From positions 1 to 64,000 of the forward strand of contig JAJFKU010000032.1 of NCBI GenBank assembly GCA_021773035.1: a stretch of DNA of 64,000 nucleotides, read 5' to 3'. Under the pieces are notes generated by a model. It worked only from the letters and a program-made list of their open reading frames with translations, made no database searches and had not been told where the DNA came from. The position numbers and the translations under genes are program-made. This DNA is from Woeseiaceae bacterium (GTDB lineage Bacteria; Pseudomonadota; Gammaproteobacteria; Steroidobacterales; Woeseiaceae). Shown in pieces: positions 23,900 to 33,028 of the stretch (position 1 is the first letter of the stretch; the number at the start of each line of letters is the position of its first letter).

Positions 23900-26209
23900 T
23901 CAGAACTGGTAGGAAACAAATAGCCGATAGGTGCGCGGCGGATTGTAGTAACCCAGTTCGACGCCCGGGAATCCCGACAAGTCGAACGCATGCGTCCGAT
24001 AGTGCTCGTCCGCAAGGTTCTTGCCGCCGAGAATCACGCGCCAGTGCTCATCCGAAGAGTTGAAGCTAACGGATGCGTCGTAAACCGAGTAGGCACCTTG
24101 CGCCAGGTTCTCACTGCTGTTGATTTCGAGGTAGGTCTTGCTGCGATGACTCCAGTTGGCTGCCAGGACAAGATCACCCACGGAACCCACCGGCAATGTG
24201 TAGGACAGACCGAGAAACGTATCCCACTCCGGAGAGTTTACTATCTTGCGCTGGTCGCTAACGTCGACGACGGCGCCGCTGACCGGGTCGGGCTGCGCGA
24301 AGAACTCGTCATACTCGCCATCCAGGTAGCCGACGTTGCCGACCAGCGTCAGGCGATCGCTCAGCAGTGCCGTTACTTCCAGCTCCGCTCCCTGAATCGT
24401 CGCGGCACCGGCATTGGTGAACACTGGAAGGAACGACAGGCCATCGGCACTCGCCTCAAAACTGCTGACCTGCATATCGTCGTAGTTGGTGTGGAAGATC
24501 GCAGCATTGAGGCGCAGGCGGTTTTCCAGCCACTGGGTCTTCGCACCGATTTCGTAACTCAGGAGTGTTTCTTCCTTATATGGATCGAGTTGGCCGTCGG
24601 CAGCGCGGCCATTGAAACCGCCACTCTTGAAGCCTTCGGAGATGGTGCCAAAAACCTGGGCATCGTCACTGATCCGGTATTTCAGTCCGCCCTTGAAGGA
24701 CACATTATCGAAGCTGGCCGGGTCCGGGTTCGCTCCAGGCCGCGGAACGCCGACTCCGCCGTCGAGTAGCAGATCTCCGCTGTCCGGGTTCAAAAGTCCG
24801 GGGTTCGCGTAGCTCACCGCAAAGGTCACCGGGTCGACCATGATGCCGGCAAGCGCGGTCAGATCGAAGTCTTCCACACGACGTGAGTAGCTCTTTTCCT
24901 CGTCCGTATAGCGAACGCCGAAGATTCCGGTCAACCTGTCGCTGAAGTCGAAGTCGAGCTGTCCGAATGCCGCATAACTGTCGGTTTCGAACGTGCTATC
25001 CCCGGACAGGGCCACCAGCAGGTTACCGAATACGCCGCCGTCGTAAGTTGTGCCGTCCTCGTTGAAGTAATACAGGCCGCCGACTGCCGAGAGCCGGTCG
25101 CTCTGCCAGGCGAGTTGGAATTCCTGTGTCGTCTGCTCCTGATCGCTGAAATAGTAAATACCGAAAACATTGAGCGGCGTGCCATCGAGGTCGATTTCGG
25201 TACCGTACTCGAGCTCACGATAGGAGGTTATCGATTTGAACGACAGGGTGTCGCTCAGGTCCCAGTCCACTTTAAAGTCGACGCCTTTGGTCGTGGTTTC
25301 CTCTACGCTGTTGAAGTCGGCATTGACGCGGAACGGATCGCTATCTGGCGCAAAACTCGTAACAGACAGTCCGAAGGTGAGCGGGTCGACGATCAGTACA
25401 TCGATCGGTGTCTCTTTCGCCGGCGTTCGGGATCGATCCGGATCCGAACTGGTGTAGTCCGCGCTCAGTTGCAGAGATACGGTATCGCTGGCCTGCAGAT
25501 TGAGCACGCCTCGAGCAAACGTGGTTTCTCTGTCACCATCGTCGCGGCCATCGAAGACGTTGTCCGCATAACCATCGCGGCTCAGGTACGCCGCTGTCAG
25601 GCGTCCACCAAGCCTGTCGTCGATAAGCTGACCGCTCAGGGTCGCGCGATAGTCCAGCTGGTTGTAATCGCCGATCGTCGCGGAAAGTTTCGCGGATGGC
25701 TCGGCGGTTGGCAGCGCCGAGACGTACTTGACGGCACCGCCCACTGTATTGCGCCCGTACAGGCTGCCCTGCGGGCCGCGCAACACTTCTATCCGCTCTA
25801 CGTCGAGAACGTCCAGAAACGCTCCCTGAGCACGACCCAGGTAAACGTCGTCCAGATAGATACCGACGCCGGGTTCGAAAAAGGCAATCGAGTCAATCTG
25901 CCCAACGCCACGGATGTAGACGACCGCGTTGTTGGCATCGCCAACGTGAAGACTCAGGTTCGGAACCAGTGACTGCAGATCGCCAAGCGTGTCGATCTGG
26001 TAGGTTTCCAGATCGGCTGCCGACAAAGAAGTCATTGAAATCGGAACGTCCTGGAGATTGGACTCGCGCCGTTCCGCGGTAACGACAATTTCGTCGACGA
26101 CGGCCTGACCCGTGGATTGCGCCTGCGCGCCCACTGACAATAAGGCGACCGGAAACATCATTGCGCAATGAGCAAGCGCGCCGGTCAGAGTTCTCAGATC
26201 TTTAAACAT
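23900..26209 (-). CDS. TonB-dependent outer-membrane receptor
   Basis: A 769-residue receptor from ATG 26209 (GGGGA eight bases upstream). Signal peptide about 1-30, TonB box DEIVVTAER (39-47), plug domain with IRGVGQIDS and VERIEVLRGPQGSLYGRNTVGGAV, then a 22-strand barrel ending in the C-terminal Phe of FVSYQF, the outer-membrane sorting signal. The substrate is not deducible, but the plug type is that of the broad family with carbohydrate, lipid or steroid uptake roles as well as siderophore uptake. It precedes an alpha/beta-hydrolase by one base, and a winged-helix regulator lies upstream. Confidence 0.93.
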   Translation of the reverse strand: MFKDLRTLTGALAHCAMMFPVALLSVGAQAQSTGQAVVDEIVVTAERRESNLQDVPISMTSLSAADLETYQIDTLGDLQSLVPNLSLHVGDANNAVVYIRGVGQIDSIAFFEPGVGIYLDDVYLGRAQGAFLDVLDVERIEVLRGPQGSLYGRNTVGGAVKYVSALPTAEPSAKLSATIGDYNQLDYRATLSGQLIDDRLGGRLTAAYLSRDGYADNVFDGRDDGDRETTFARGVLNLQASDTVSLQLSADYTSSDPDRSRTPAKETPIDVLIVDPLTFGLSVTSFAPDSDPFRVNADFNSVEETTTKGVDFKVDWDLSDTLSFKSITSYRELEYGTEIDLDGTPLNVFGIYYFSDQEQTTQEFQLAWQSDRLSAVGGLYYFNEDGTTYDGGVFGNLLVALSGDSTFETDSYAAFGQLDFDFSDRLTGIFGVRYTDEEKSYSRRVEDFDLTALAGIMVDPVTFAVSYANPGLLNPDSGDLLLDGGVGVPRPGANPDPASFDNVSFKGGLKYRISDDAQVFGTISEGFKSGGFNGRAADGQLDPYKEETLLSYEIGAKTQWLENRLRLNAAIFHTNYDDMQVSSFEASADGLSFLPVFTNAGAATIQGAELEVTALLSDRLTLVGNVGYLDGEYDEFFAQPDPVSGAVVDVSDQRKIVNSPEWDTFLGLSYTLPVGSVGDLVLAANWSHRSKTYLEINSSENLAQGAYSVYDASVSFNSSDEHWRVILGGKNLADEHYRTHAFDLSGFPGVELGYYNPPRTYRLFVSYQF

Positions 26210-26330
26210 AGCGAATGTCCCCGGGCTGCGGACGTGCAGCCGTGGAATCATCTTGAGTGCCGTGGTGCGTTGCGTCTAGCGACAAAGTATCCGCAAATTT
26301 TTCCGGTATTTTCGACTAACAGCGCGATCT

Positions 26331-26741
26331 TCAGGTCTGCTCTTTGCCATCCAATTCCTGAAGCCGATCCCTGATAATATTCAGCGTGCGACTGAAATGA
26401 CCGATCATCATCCGTTCCAGTTCTTCACTGGGAACGACGATTGCCTCGCGGCGGTCGGACTCGCCCTGTTGCTTGATCAGAAAACCGTCGGCAACGGCGC
26501 GCCTGATGCGGTCCTCGCGGGTGCGATTGGAGCCGCTTTTCATCTGCTGGCAGGCCCCGCTCACAGTAAGCGGCGTGCCGTTCCACGCATGTGTCATGCA
26601 CCTGACGAGCAGATACCAGAATTCCTGAGTGAAGTAGCTCGCTCGATGTTCGAACGTCTCGTCCCAGTCCACGGCATAGGCTTCCATGGCGTCAATCCAC
26701 AGCAACAGGTCTTCTTTCGATCGGTTTTCCGCGTCAGGCAT
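26331..26741 (-). CDS. Winged-helix (MarR-like) regulator
   Basis: A 136-residue protein with a helix-turn-helix region (about 55-85: VSGACQQMKSGSNRTREDRI), a wing (GFLIKQQGESDRREAIVVP) and helices at both ends suited to dimerisation, the layout of MarR proteins. It sits 121 bases upstream of the receptor gene on the same strand, so it may regulate the receptor-hydrolase pair. Sequence similarity to standard MarR proteins is weak. Confidence 0.7.
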   Translation of the reverse strand: MPDAENRSKEDLLLWIDAMEAYAVDWDETFEHRASYFTQEFWYLLVRCMTHAWNGTPLTVSGACQQMKSGSNRTREDRIRRAVADGFLIKQQGESDRREAIVVPSEELERMMIGHFSRTLNIIRDRLQELDGKEQT

Positions 26742-26760
26742 CGAGTTATCGGGGGCGAGT

Positions 26761-28137
26761 TCATTGAGAAGAGGTCACAGGATTATACCGGAGTTCGGCC
26801 ATGTCAGAGCGACGGGCCGCAAGCGCTCGTATTTGTTCGTTCGTGCGCGTTTCGGCGATGAGGATATGCTCATGCCTCTTGATCTCCAGGTTGATGATTC
26901 CGATCCACTGATCCGCTACCGCCGCCGAACGCGGTGTTTCCGCAGCGGAACGGAATGCACGAATCGCAGCCTGATAGTCGCCGACGTTGTACAGGCACAT
27001 TCCTATCGATATCCAGGCGTAATCGGGGTCCTTGAGATCGCCCTTCTCAATCCCGGTCCTGGCCGAGTTCACGCAGCTTTCGTACTCGCCCTGGTTCAGA
27101 TAGACGTTCGCGAGTCTGATGTACAGATCACCGACGTCGTCTAATTCAGCGGCTGTCTTAAGGGGGACTATGGAAAGATGGTCCTCCTGGGCAAGAGACC
27201 ACGCCTGGGACAGTAGTCGGTAGTTATTGACGTTCTTACCGATGCGGCCGCGCTGCATCTCTTTTTCCAGCAATCTGCCAGCCTTGTACGGAACGTCTCG
27301 CAGCAGATAAAGTTGCGCCAGTGTAATGAGTTCCGTTTCCTGGTCGAGAAAACCCTGCTGATAGGCCAGGGAATATGCCGCCGACAGCTCCGCATCGTTG
27401 CCCAGTTCCCTGTAAGCGTTGGCCAGGTACAGCCAGTAACGCTTCTTCGGCCACCGCGCTAGCAGCAACTTGTTGATATCGCGAATTTTCGCGTAGTTCT
27501 CCTCCTGAAAATACGCAAAACTCAGCAGCGCGTACCACTCCTCTTTCACCTTGAGGTTTCGCGCCCTAGCAACACTCAATGCCGTTTCGATAGGCGTTAT
27601 CATTTCGCTGTGGCGGCCGAGCTGATACAAAATCTGTCCGTGCAGAATGTAGGCATCAGGACCGGGATTCGCCTCGAGATCGAACCAACGCTCTATGTAA
27701 CCTAGCGCTGCGTCGTATTGCTCTTCGAGCATGTGCAGTTGCGACAGCGTGTACAAGGTCGTTTTTCTTAGCTGCTCCTCGACCGACGCGATCTTAATGA
27801 CTTCGACGTAAGCCTGAATCGCTGCTCCTGTATCGCCCGCGCTGTGATAACAGAAGCCGATGTATCGGTATACATTGGCTGCTTCGTATTCAGTGAGCCG
27901 GCCTTTCTCAACGATAGCGACAAGCATCGCGATCGCCGCATCGTAGTCCTGGACATCGATCAGCAGCTGCGCTTGTTCGATGCTTTCGTAGACGGCCCGG
28001 CCGACCGCCTGCGCCTGCCGGGTTGCCTGTTGCTCTGAGTTCTGGTTAGCAGCTCGCTGCTGCGCGCCTGCGACGTCGGAGAAAAACGCCAATGAGAGAA
28101 CGACAACCTGAACGATCGTCTGTTTGGCCTGTTCCAT
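26761..28137 (-). CDS. Tetratricopeptide-repeat protein
   Basis: A 458-residue protein with an N-terminal hydrophobic segment (about 8-24, probably a signal peptide) and at least eight TPR-like helical pairs, for example AAIAMLVAIVEKGRLTEYEA, ANVYRYIGFCYHSAGDTGAA and YAWISIGMCLYNVGDYQAAI. Such exported TPR proteins often accompany TonB/ExbBD or outer-membrane uptake systems as scaffolds. It lies 19 bases upstream of the winged-helix gene on the same strand. Its partner is unknown. Confidence 0.8.
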   Translation of the reverse strand: MEQAKQTIVQVVVLSLAFFSDVAGAQQRAANQNSEQQATRQAQAVGRAVYESIEQAQLLIDVQDYDAAIAMLVAIVEKGRLTEYEAANVYRYIGFCYHSAGDTGAAIQAYVEVIKIASVEEQLRKTTLYTLSQLHMLEEQYDAALGYIERWFDLEANPGPDAYILHGQILYQLGRHSEMITPIETALSVARARNLKVKEEWYALLSFAYFQEENYAKIRDINKLLLARWPKKRYWLYLANAYRELGNDAELSAAYSLAYQQGFLDQETELITLAQLYLLRDVPYKAGRLLEKEMQRGRIGKNVNNYRLLSQAWSLAQEDHLSIVPLKTAAELDDVGDLYIRLANVYLNQGEYESCVNSARTGIEKGDLKDPDYAWISIGMCLYNVGDYQAAIRAFRSAAETPRSAAVADQWIGIINLEIKRHEHILIAETRTNEQIRALAARRSDMAELRYNPVTSSQ

Positions 28138-28251
28138 ATCGATACATTCTCAGCTGCTTCCCGCACTTTCGAATGTGTCGTAAGAATACGATACCTGGAA
28201 CTATATAATACCTTGTGGTTCTAGGCAAACTACTAGTACTTTGGACACCGT

Positions 28252-28893
28252 CTACAACAAGCCTTCCAAGCCATCCAGATCGTTGATCACACGCCACTGT
28301 CCGCCCGTCTTCTCAACCCTGCTCTGCCACTCCTTGAGCCGGTCCAGGTACTCTCGCGGGTCAATGTTGTCCGAGCGCAACTTGGTGACATTCAGCGCAA
28401 CGACCTCGAAGCCCTGTAGTTCGATATCAATATCCCGGATATAACCCTCTTCCAGATCTTCCTTCAGGTCCGAGAAGATCAGAATCGTCTTGTTGCCGGT
28501 ACCCTTCTCATTCAGGAACTCAACCGCCTGCAGCAAACCGCCCGTTATATCGGTATACGATGAAGGTTCCGCGTTCTCGACGAACTCGTCGACCTGCTGG
28601 GCGAACAAACGCTTCTGCCGATTCACGGCACTCGGCCGATCGTCGAACGATGCTTTTGCGACGATGTCCTTCTCGCTGAAACTCCCTGTGTCGATGCGGG
28701 CCACCGCAAAGGAATCCGTCGCATCCAGCCTGGAAAGGGTGAAACGAATAATCTGCTCCGCCTTGGTGAGCTCCTCGGCGTAGGTTCCGGATGTATCCAG
28801 CAACATGTAGACGCCGGTGTTTCCCGGTGCTGACTCCTCCTTGCTGCATGAAATCAATAGTGCACACAGGCTTGTAATGACAACGACTCTCAT
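28252..28893 (-). CDS. VWA-like lipoprotein
   Basis: A 213-residue protein from ATG 28893, overlapping the upstream gene's stop by four bases. The first 20 residues are a lipoprotein signal with lipobox ALLISC. The mature part is a von Willebrand factor A-like domain: GVYMLLDTSGTYAEEL (a DxSGT MIDAS-like start), a serine-rich loop YTDITGGLLQAVEFL, and KTILIFSDLKEDLEEG. The MIDAS is slightly unusual (D-T-S-G-T). It is anchored to a membrane facing the periplasm and is encoded with a large coiled-coil membrane protein, suggesting a metal-dependent contact between the two. Confidence 0.82.
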   Translation of the reverse strand: MRVVVITSLCALLISCSKEESAPGNTGVYMLLDTSGTYAEELTKAEQIIRFTLSRLDATDSFAVARIDTGSFSEKDIVAKASFDDRPSAVNRQKRLFAQQVDEFVENAEPSSYTDITGGLLQAVEFLNEKGTGNKTILIFSDLKEDLEEGYIRDIDIELQGFEVVALNVTKLRSDNIDPREYLDRLKEWQSRVEKTGGQWRVINDLDGLEGLL

Positions 28894-30311
28894 TGTATTG
28901 CCCTCCCTGACAAACCCACCTCGGCGGCTTTCTTCGCCAGGCGTTCCTCGAACCACAAGGGCACAAACAACGGCAGGTCGTAAATCTGCTTCAACAACAC
29001 ACCGAGATACAGGAACAGGTTGCCGAGCAGGCGCAAGACCAGCGACAACGCCCGCAGCAACGAAATTGCCAACAAACCGATCATTGTTCGCAGCGAATGT
29101 ACGAACGTCTCCAGCGGAATCGCCACGAACGTCAACGCGAACGGCAGGATGAATCCCATACCCATCTGCGCGGCAGTCGTGATCCACATGTACTCGCCGG
29201 TAGCGGTTGCACCGATGTCGCCGCGCAACAATGCGCTGGTCGCGAGTTCGTCGTGCAGCAACACCTCGCGCATATAGGCGAGCCCCGCCTCGACCGTCGC
29301 CAGCAGAAACAGGATCGTGAACGTGATGTAAATCATGCGCACACGCATCTTGTCAGGCAACGCGCCGATGACCGGAAACAGACGTGTGATACGTAAGGAC
29401 TCCATCAGGAACAGTCCCATCGATATCTCAACCATGATGATGACCAGCGCCGCGATATCCGCCGTACGGAAATCACCGATCAGATTCGTACCACCAACCA
29501 TCTCAGCCATGGGCCTTGCGATTAGCGAGAAGTTGATCGTCGCACCGCCGATGGCGATCGCCAGCACAAACGCCGAAACGAAAAAGTTCACCAACGACGA
29601 CGACGACAGCACCGACATCGCACGATCACGGCCACCGACAATATCTTCATACTCCTGCATATGCCGGTCTATCGTTACCGAACGACTCAGAAGGCTATCG
29701 ACGTTCTTGCCGACCGCACCCAGAGTTTGCTGAATCTGCCGCCAGTCCGGGCGCATGTGGCGTAGTAACTTGTGACGCTTCGCGCTGGCCGTGTGATAGG
29801 CAGCCATCGCTTCCTTGTGCGCCTTGATCAGCGACTTGTGAATATCGCTCAGGATACTGCCGATATGCGCGCGACCGTCCTTGGCATCCATGTCCGCCAC
29901 GGCCTCGACCGCCTTCACCCAGCCAGGCGGGTCCGGCGGTACATCGACAGCCTCCTGGTGGTCTTTCTCAATACGCCCGATGGACTCACTCAGCGAGCGA
30001 TGCAGTGCCGAATAGTTCGCAAGATCCTTGCAAACGGTTTCGTTGATTCGATCGAACTCGCGCTCGATGATGCGTTCTTTCGCCTCGCGACCGGCCGCGA
30101 GTAAGACATCGCGATTGCGTACCGCGAGGTTCGCCTCAGAGCGCGACACAGCCTTCGATGCAGTACGAAAGCTGCGGTGTAAACCTTGCGCGGCAGCCTG
30201 AATAGCCTCGTGCGCCGTGCTGCGAATAAGGTACAGCGCGGCAACGATCAGAATGATCCAGAGTAATGCCGACGCAACTGGCCAGGGCGTAATGCCAAGC
30301 ATAAAGCTCAT
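28890..30311 (-). CDS. Polytopic membrane protein with long helical domain
   Basis: A 473-residue protein: one N-terminal membrane helix (about 10-28), a soluble helical and coiled-coil region of about 190 residues (30-225), then five or six hydrophobic helices (from about 235 to 440) and a short cytoplasmic tail. I recognise no family. It is first in an operon with a VWA lipoprotein whose start overlaps its stop by four bases. The architecture resembles a membrane anchor that presents a cytoplasmic or periplasmic coiled coil; no catalytic motif is visible. Confidence 0.65.
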   Translation of the reverse strand: MSFMLGITPWPVASALLWIILIVAALYLIRSTAHEAIQAAAQGLHRSFRTASKAVSRSEANLAVRNRDVLLAAGREAKERIIEREFDRINETVCKDLANYSALHRSLSESIGRIEKDHQEAVDVPPDPPGWVKAVEAVADMDAKDGRAHIGSILSDIHKSLIKAHKEAMAAYHTASAKRHKLLRHMRPDWRQIQQTLGAVGKNVDSLLSRSVTIDRHMQEYEDIVGGRDRAMSVLSSSSLVNFFVSAFVLAIAIGGATINFSLIARPMAEMVGGTNLIGDFRTADIAALVIIMVEISMGLFLMESLRITRLFPVIGALPDKMRVRMIYITFTILFLLATVEAGLAYMREVLLHDELATSALLRGDIGATATGEYMWITTAAQMGMGFILPFALTFVAIPLETFVHSLRTMIGLLAISLLRALSLVLRLLGNLFLYLGVLLKQIYDLPLFVPLWFEERLAKKAAEVGLSGRAIQ

Positions 30312-30692
30312 GATGGTAACTCCGCTGTCTTAGTAGGAACCGTAGACCGGTGGTTTTGCGAAACGCCCTTTCGAGCGTCGTGCCTTTTTCATCTTCACGC
30401 GCAGGGTTTCACAGTGGCGGGTCGAATACCATGCGTATGCGACATAAGCGTCATATATCGGCCATAGCTGCGCAAAACAATGTCGACTTTTCCGCACTGA
30501 CGCCAAACGGAGACAGGCTGAACTCGTGGGAAAATTCTATCGAAACAACAGCTTGTAATTTCTGTTGCGGCGGCACAACGGCCACCTTAAAAGTGATTGG
30601 ACAGATCAGCAAAAGCGCCGCTAACATCGCCGCCAAATCGTCGCCGCAGCGAATTCTCCGGCGATATCAGCTATCAAAATTCGAGGTGTTCG
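30312..30692. other. Divergent promoter region without a gene
   Basis: It separates the minus-strand membrane protein from the plus-strand outer-membrane protein. Short frames here lack ribosome-binding sites and family features. I see no repeat or RNA structure that I can support. Confidence 0.4.
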
Positions 30693-31253
30693 ATGAAATT
30701 TCTGCTCTTAGTTGCAAGCTTGCTCGTACAAGGTGTTGTTCTCGCTCAAGGCACCGGCCAACAACCGGCAAATCTCGATTACAGCTACCTGGAACTTCGA
30801 TTTGTCGATGTCGACTCCAATGGCGGTGATGGATTGCGCTTCGCCGGTTCTTATGATCTCGGCAACAACTGGCTGATCGTCGGTGGCATAACGTCACTGG
30901 ATTTCAACAACAACGTCGACAGCACAGCACTCGAAATCGGTGCCGGATATGTCTGGCACTACACAAAAGACTTCGACCTGGTTGGCACATTGCGTTTGGT
31001 TAGTGCCGAGGTCGACACGCCGGCGCAGGACATAGACGACACGGGTTTCGCGTTCTCCGCCGGTATTCGCGGTCTGTTAACGCCCGAATTCGAGATTCGC
31101 GGCTCAGTCAACCACGTCAACGTCAACGACAGCGATACCTACCTTGAACTGGCCGGGGATTACCACTTTACGCGCCAGTTCGCTGCCGGCCTGAGTCTGG
31201 AATTCGCCGGTGATAACGACGTCTTTACGATTGGCGGGCGCTGGTTTTTCTAG
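30693..31253 (+). CDS. Outer-membrane beta-barrel protein (Ax21/porin-like)
   Basis: A 186-residue protein from ATG 30693 with GAGG eight bases upstream. Signal peptide about 1-19 (cleaved after VLAQ). The mature part alternates hydrophobic and charged residues in eight short strands (for example YSYLELRFVDVDSNGGDGLR and FEIRGSVNHVNVNDSDTYLE) and ends in WFF, a typical barrel C-terminus. Similar small barrels are annotated as Ax21-like or Opa-like proteins without known function. It is transcribed divergently from the membrane protein gene. Confidence 0.8.
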   Translation: MKFLLLVASLLVQGVVLAQGTGQQPANLDYSYLELRFVDVDSNGGDGLRFAGSYDLGNNWLIVGGITSLDFNNNVDSTALEIGAGYVWHYTKDFDLVGTLRLVSAEVDTPAQDIDDTGFAFSAGIRGLLTPEFEIRGSVNHVNVNDSDTYLELAGDYHFTRQFAAGLSLEFAGDNDVFTIGGRWFF

Positions 31254-31266
31254 CGGCAGGAACGGC

Positions 31267-31980
31267 TTACTTCACGCGGACGAGAAGCTGGACGGCACCT
31301 GACCCGGATGCAACGGACTCCTGCGTCACTTCGAGGTAGTTTTGTTTGCGGGCCAGCTCGCCCAATTTCTGGCAGCCGTAGTTTCGAGGATCGAACGACG
31401 GACTGATTTTCTGCAAGGCGGAGCCGACAGTGCCCAGGTTAGCCCAACCGTCATCCCGCGCAACCGCATTAACAGCATCGAGGATCATCCGCTTCAAAGG
31501 CTCTGCTTTGGGCTTCGCTTTCGTGTCACTGGACGCTTCCGGCTTCAGAATGTCGGAGTAGATAAACTTGTCACAGGCAGCGACGAACGGCTTGGGTGTT
31601 TTTCGCTCCCCGAAGCCGTAAACCAGCAGGCCGCTTTCGCGAATGCGGGTGGCAAGGCGGGTGAAATCGCTGTCGGAGGACACCAGGCAAAATCCGTTCA
31701 GACCGCCCGCATGCAGCAGATCCATGGCATCGATGATGAGCGCCGAATCGGTCGAGTTCTTGCCACTGGTATAGCTGAACTGCTGAATCGGCTGGATCGC
31801 CATCTCGTGCAATTTGTCCTTCCACTTTTTTAGGCTCGGCGTCGTCCAATCGCCGTATGCGCGTTTCACGCTCGCGGTGCCGTAGCGCGATACTTCTGCA
31901 AGTAATTCATGAATGACCGACGCCTGCGCATTGTCCGCATCGATCAGAACTGCGAGGTTGTCGTTGTTTGTGGAAGCCAT
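31267..31980 (-). CDS. NYN-domain ribonuclease with OST-HTH/LOTUS domain
   Basis: A 237-residue protein. Residues about 7-150 form a NYN/LabA PIN-like nuclease domain with catalytic acids in LAVLIDADNA, SALIIDAMDLLH and VSSDSDFTRL. Residues about 163-237 match an OST-HTH (LOTUS) domain, LKRMILDAVNAVARDDGWAN followed by the FDPRNYGCQKLGELARKQ motif. The pair is known in bacterial RNA-binding nuclease homologues. RNA cleavage is inferred. Confidence 0.9.
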   Translation of the reverse strand: MASTNNDNLAVLIDADNAQASVIHELLAEVSRYGTASVKRAYGDWTTPSLKKWKDKLHEMAIQPIQQFSYTSGKNSTDSALIIDAMDLLHAGGLNGFCLVSSDSDFTRLATRIRESGLLVYGFGERKTPKPFVAACDKFIYSDILKPEASSDTKAKPKAEPLKRMILDAVNAVARDDGWANLGTVGSALQKISPSFDPRNYGCQKLGELARKQNYLEVTQESVASGSGAVQLLVRVK

Positions 31981-32122
31981 AGGTTTGATTCTCTTAAATC
32001 AGGCGAGGCTGAAGACAGTAAGTCTACGGCAAAACGCTCCGCCCGGTGACAACGATCGGCCTATACCATGACGATAGAATCGCCTATGCTCCATCCGCAG
32101 GCAGCCCGGCGAATCCTTAAAT

Positions 32123-33025
32123 ATGTCCCCCCAACAACAAAAACACGCTCACCGCGAGCATGTCGTTCTCGGCATGCTCGCCGGGATGGGTGCTTATTTT
32201 ATGTTTTCGGTCATGGTCTTGTTTGCGAAGCTACTGAGCACCAGGCATTCCGTCATCGAAATTGCCTTCTACCGAAACCTGATAGGCACCCTGCCGTTTC
32301 TGTTTTTCATTTTCGCTCTCGGTCGTCGCGATGTTCTCGTGCTTCGAAGCCGGCCGGCTACTGTGGCTGTCAGGGCTGCGATCGGCAGCGTCAGTCTTGT
32401 TGTAACGTTCGCCGCCTACTCGCTGATGCCGTTGGCTGACACAACAGCTTTGCTATTCACTTCTTCGCTGTTTATTCCGATCCTTGCCGTAATCGTACTC
32501 AAAGAATCGGTCGGCCCCTACCGCTGGTCCGCTGTCGCTATCGGCTTCGCAGGCGTTATCATCATGGCGCGCCCGACGGGGGACATCTACGTATGGGGAG
32601 TTACCGTCGCACTGTGCGCGGCGCTCCTACATGCAATTCTACAGATCATTCTGCGTTACCTCGGCCGCTACGAGAGCCCCGAAACCATCAGCTTCTATTT
32701 TTTCGCGATTGGCACTGTTCTCACTGCACTGGCACTGCCGTTCGTCGCTGTAACGCCAACGATAGCCGAAATCCCGCTATTGCTCGGCGTCGGTCTATCC
32801 GGCGCAGCGGCGCAGTGGTTGCTGTCAATCGCGTACAGGAACGCTCCAGCGGCGGTCGTTACCGTGTTCAACTACACCAGTATCGTTTGGGCAACCCTGT
32901 TCGGCTGGATGATCTGGAACGAATGGCCGCTGCCGGCTGTCATCGTCGGCGCCGCCGTCGTCATTGCTTCGAACGGTCTGATCGTCTGGAGAGAGAGCCG
33001 CGGCAGAAACAGCAGGCAGGACTAG
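32123..33025 (+). CDS. EamA/DMT-superfamily transporter
   Basis: A 300-residue protein with ten hydrophobic helices forming two EamA repeats (repeat 1 begins GMGAYFMFSVMVLFAKLLST; repeat 2 begins ICTVAL-like VWGVTVALCAALLHAIL). The family includes riboflavin, S-adenosylmethionine and amine transporters, and the substrate cannot be read from the sequence. Its stop lies four bases from the converging AAA-FHA gene. Confidence 0.9.
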   Translation: MSPQQQKHAHREHVVLGMLAGMGAYFMFSVMVLFAKLLSTRHSVIEIAFYRNLIGTLPFLFFIFALGRRDVLVLRSRPATVAVRAAIGSVSLVVTFAAYSLMPLADTTALLFTSSLFIPILAVIVLKESVGPYRWSAVAIGFAGVIIMARPTGDIYVWGVTVALCAALLHAILQIILRYLGRYESPETISFYFFAIGTVLTALALPFVAVTPTIAEIPLLLGVGLSGAAAQWLLSIAYRNAPAAVVTVFNYTSIVWATLFGWMIWNEWPLPAVIVGAAVVIASNGLIVWRESRGRNSRQD

Positions 33026-33028
33026 TTA

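Noticed and set aside
23990..24769. 259-codon plus-strand frame opposite the receptor gene
   Set aside because: Antisense of a TonB receptor with normal motifs; no independent support.
28894..29187. N-terminal extension of the VWA lipoprotein
   Set aside because: It lies inside the membrane-protein gene in another frame; the lipoprotein signal begins at ATG 28893.
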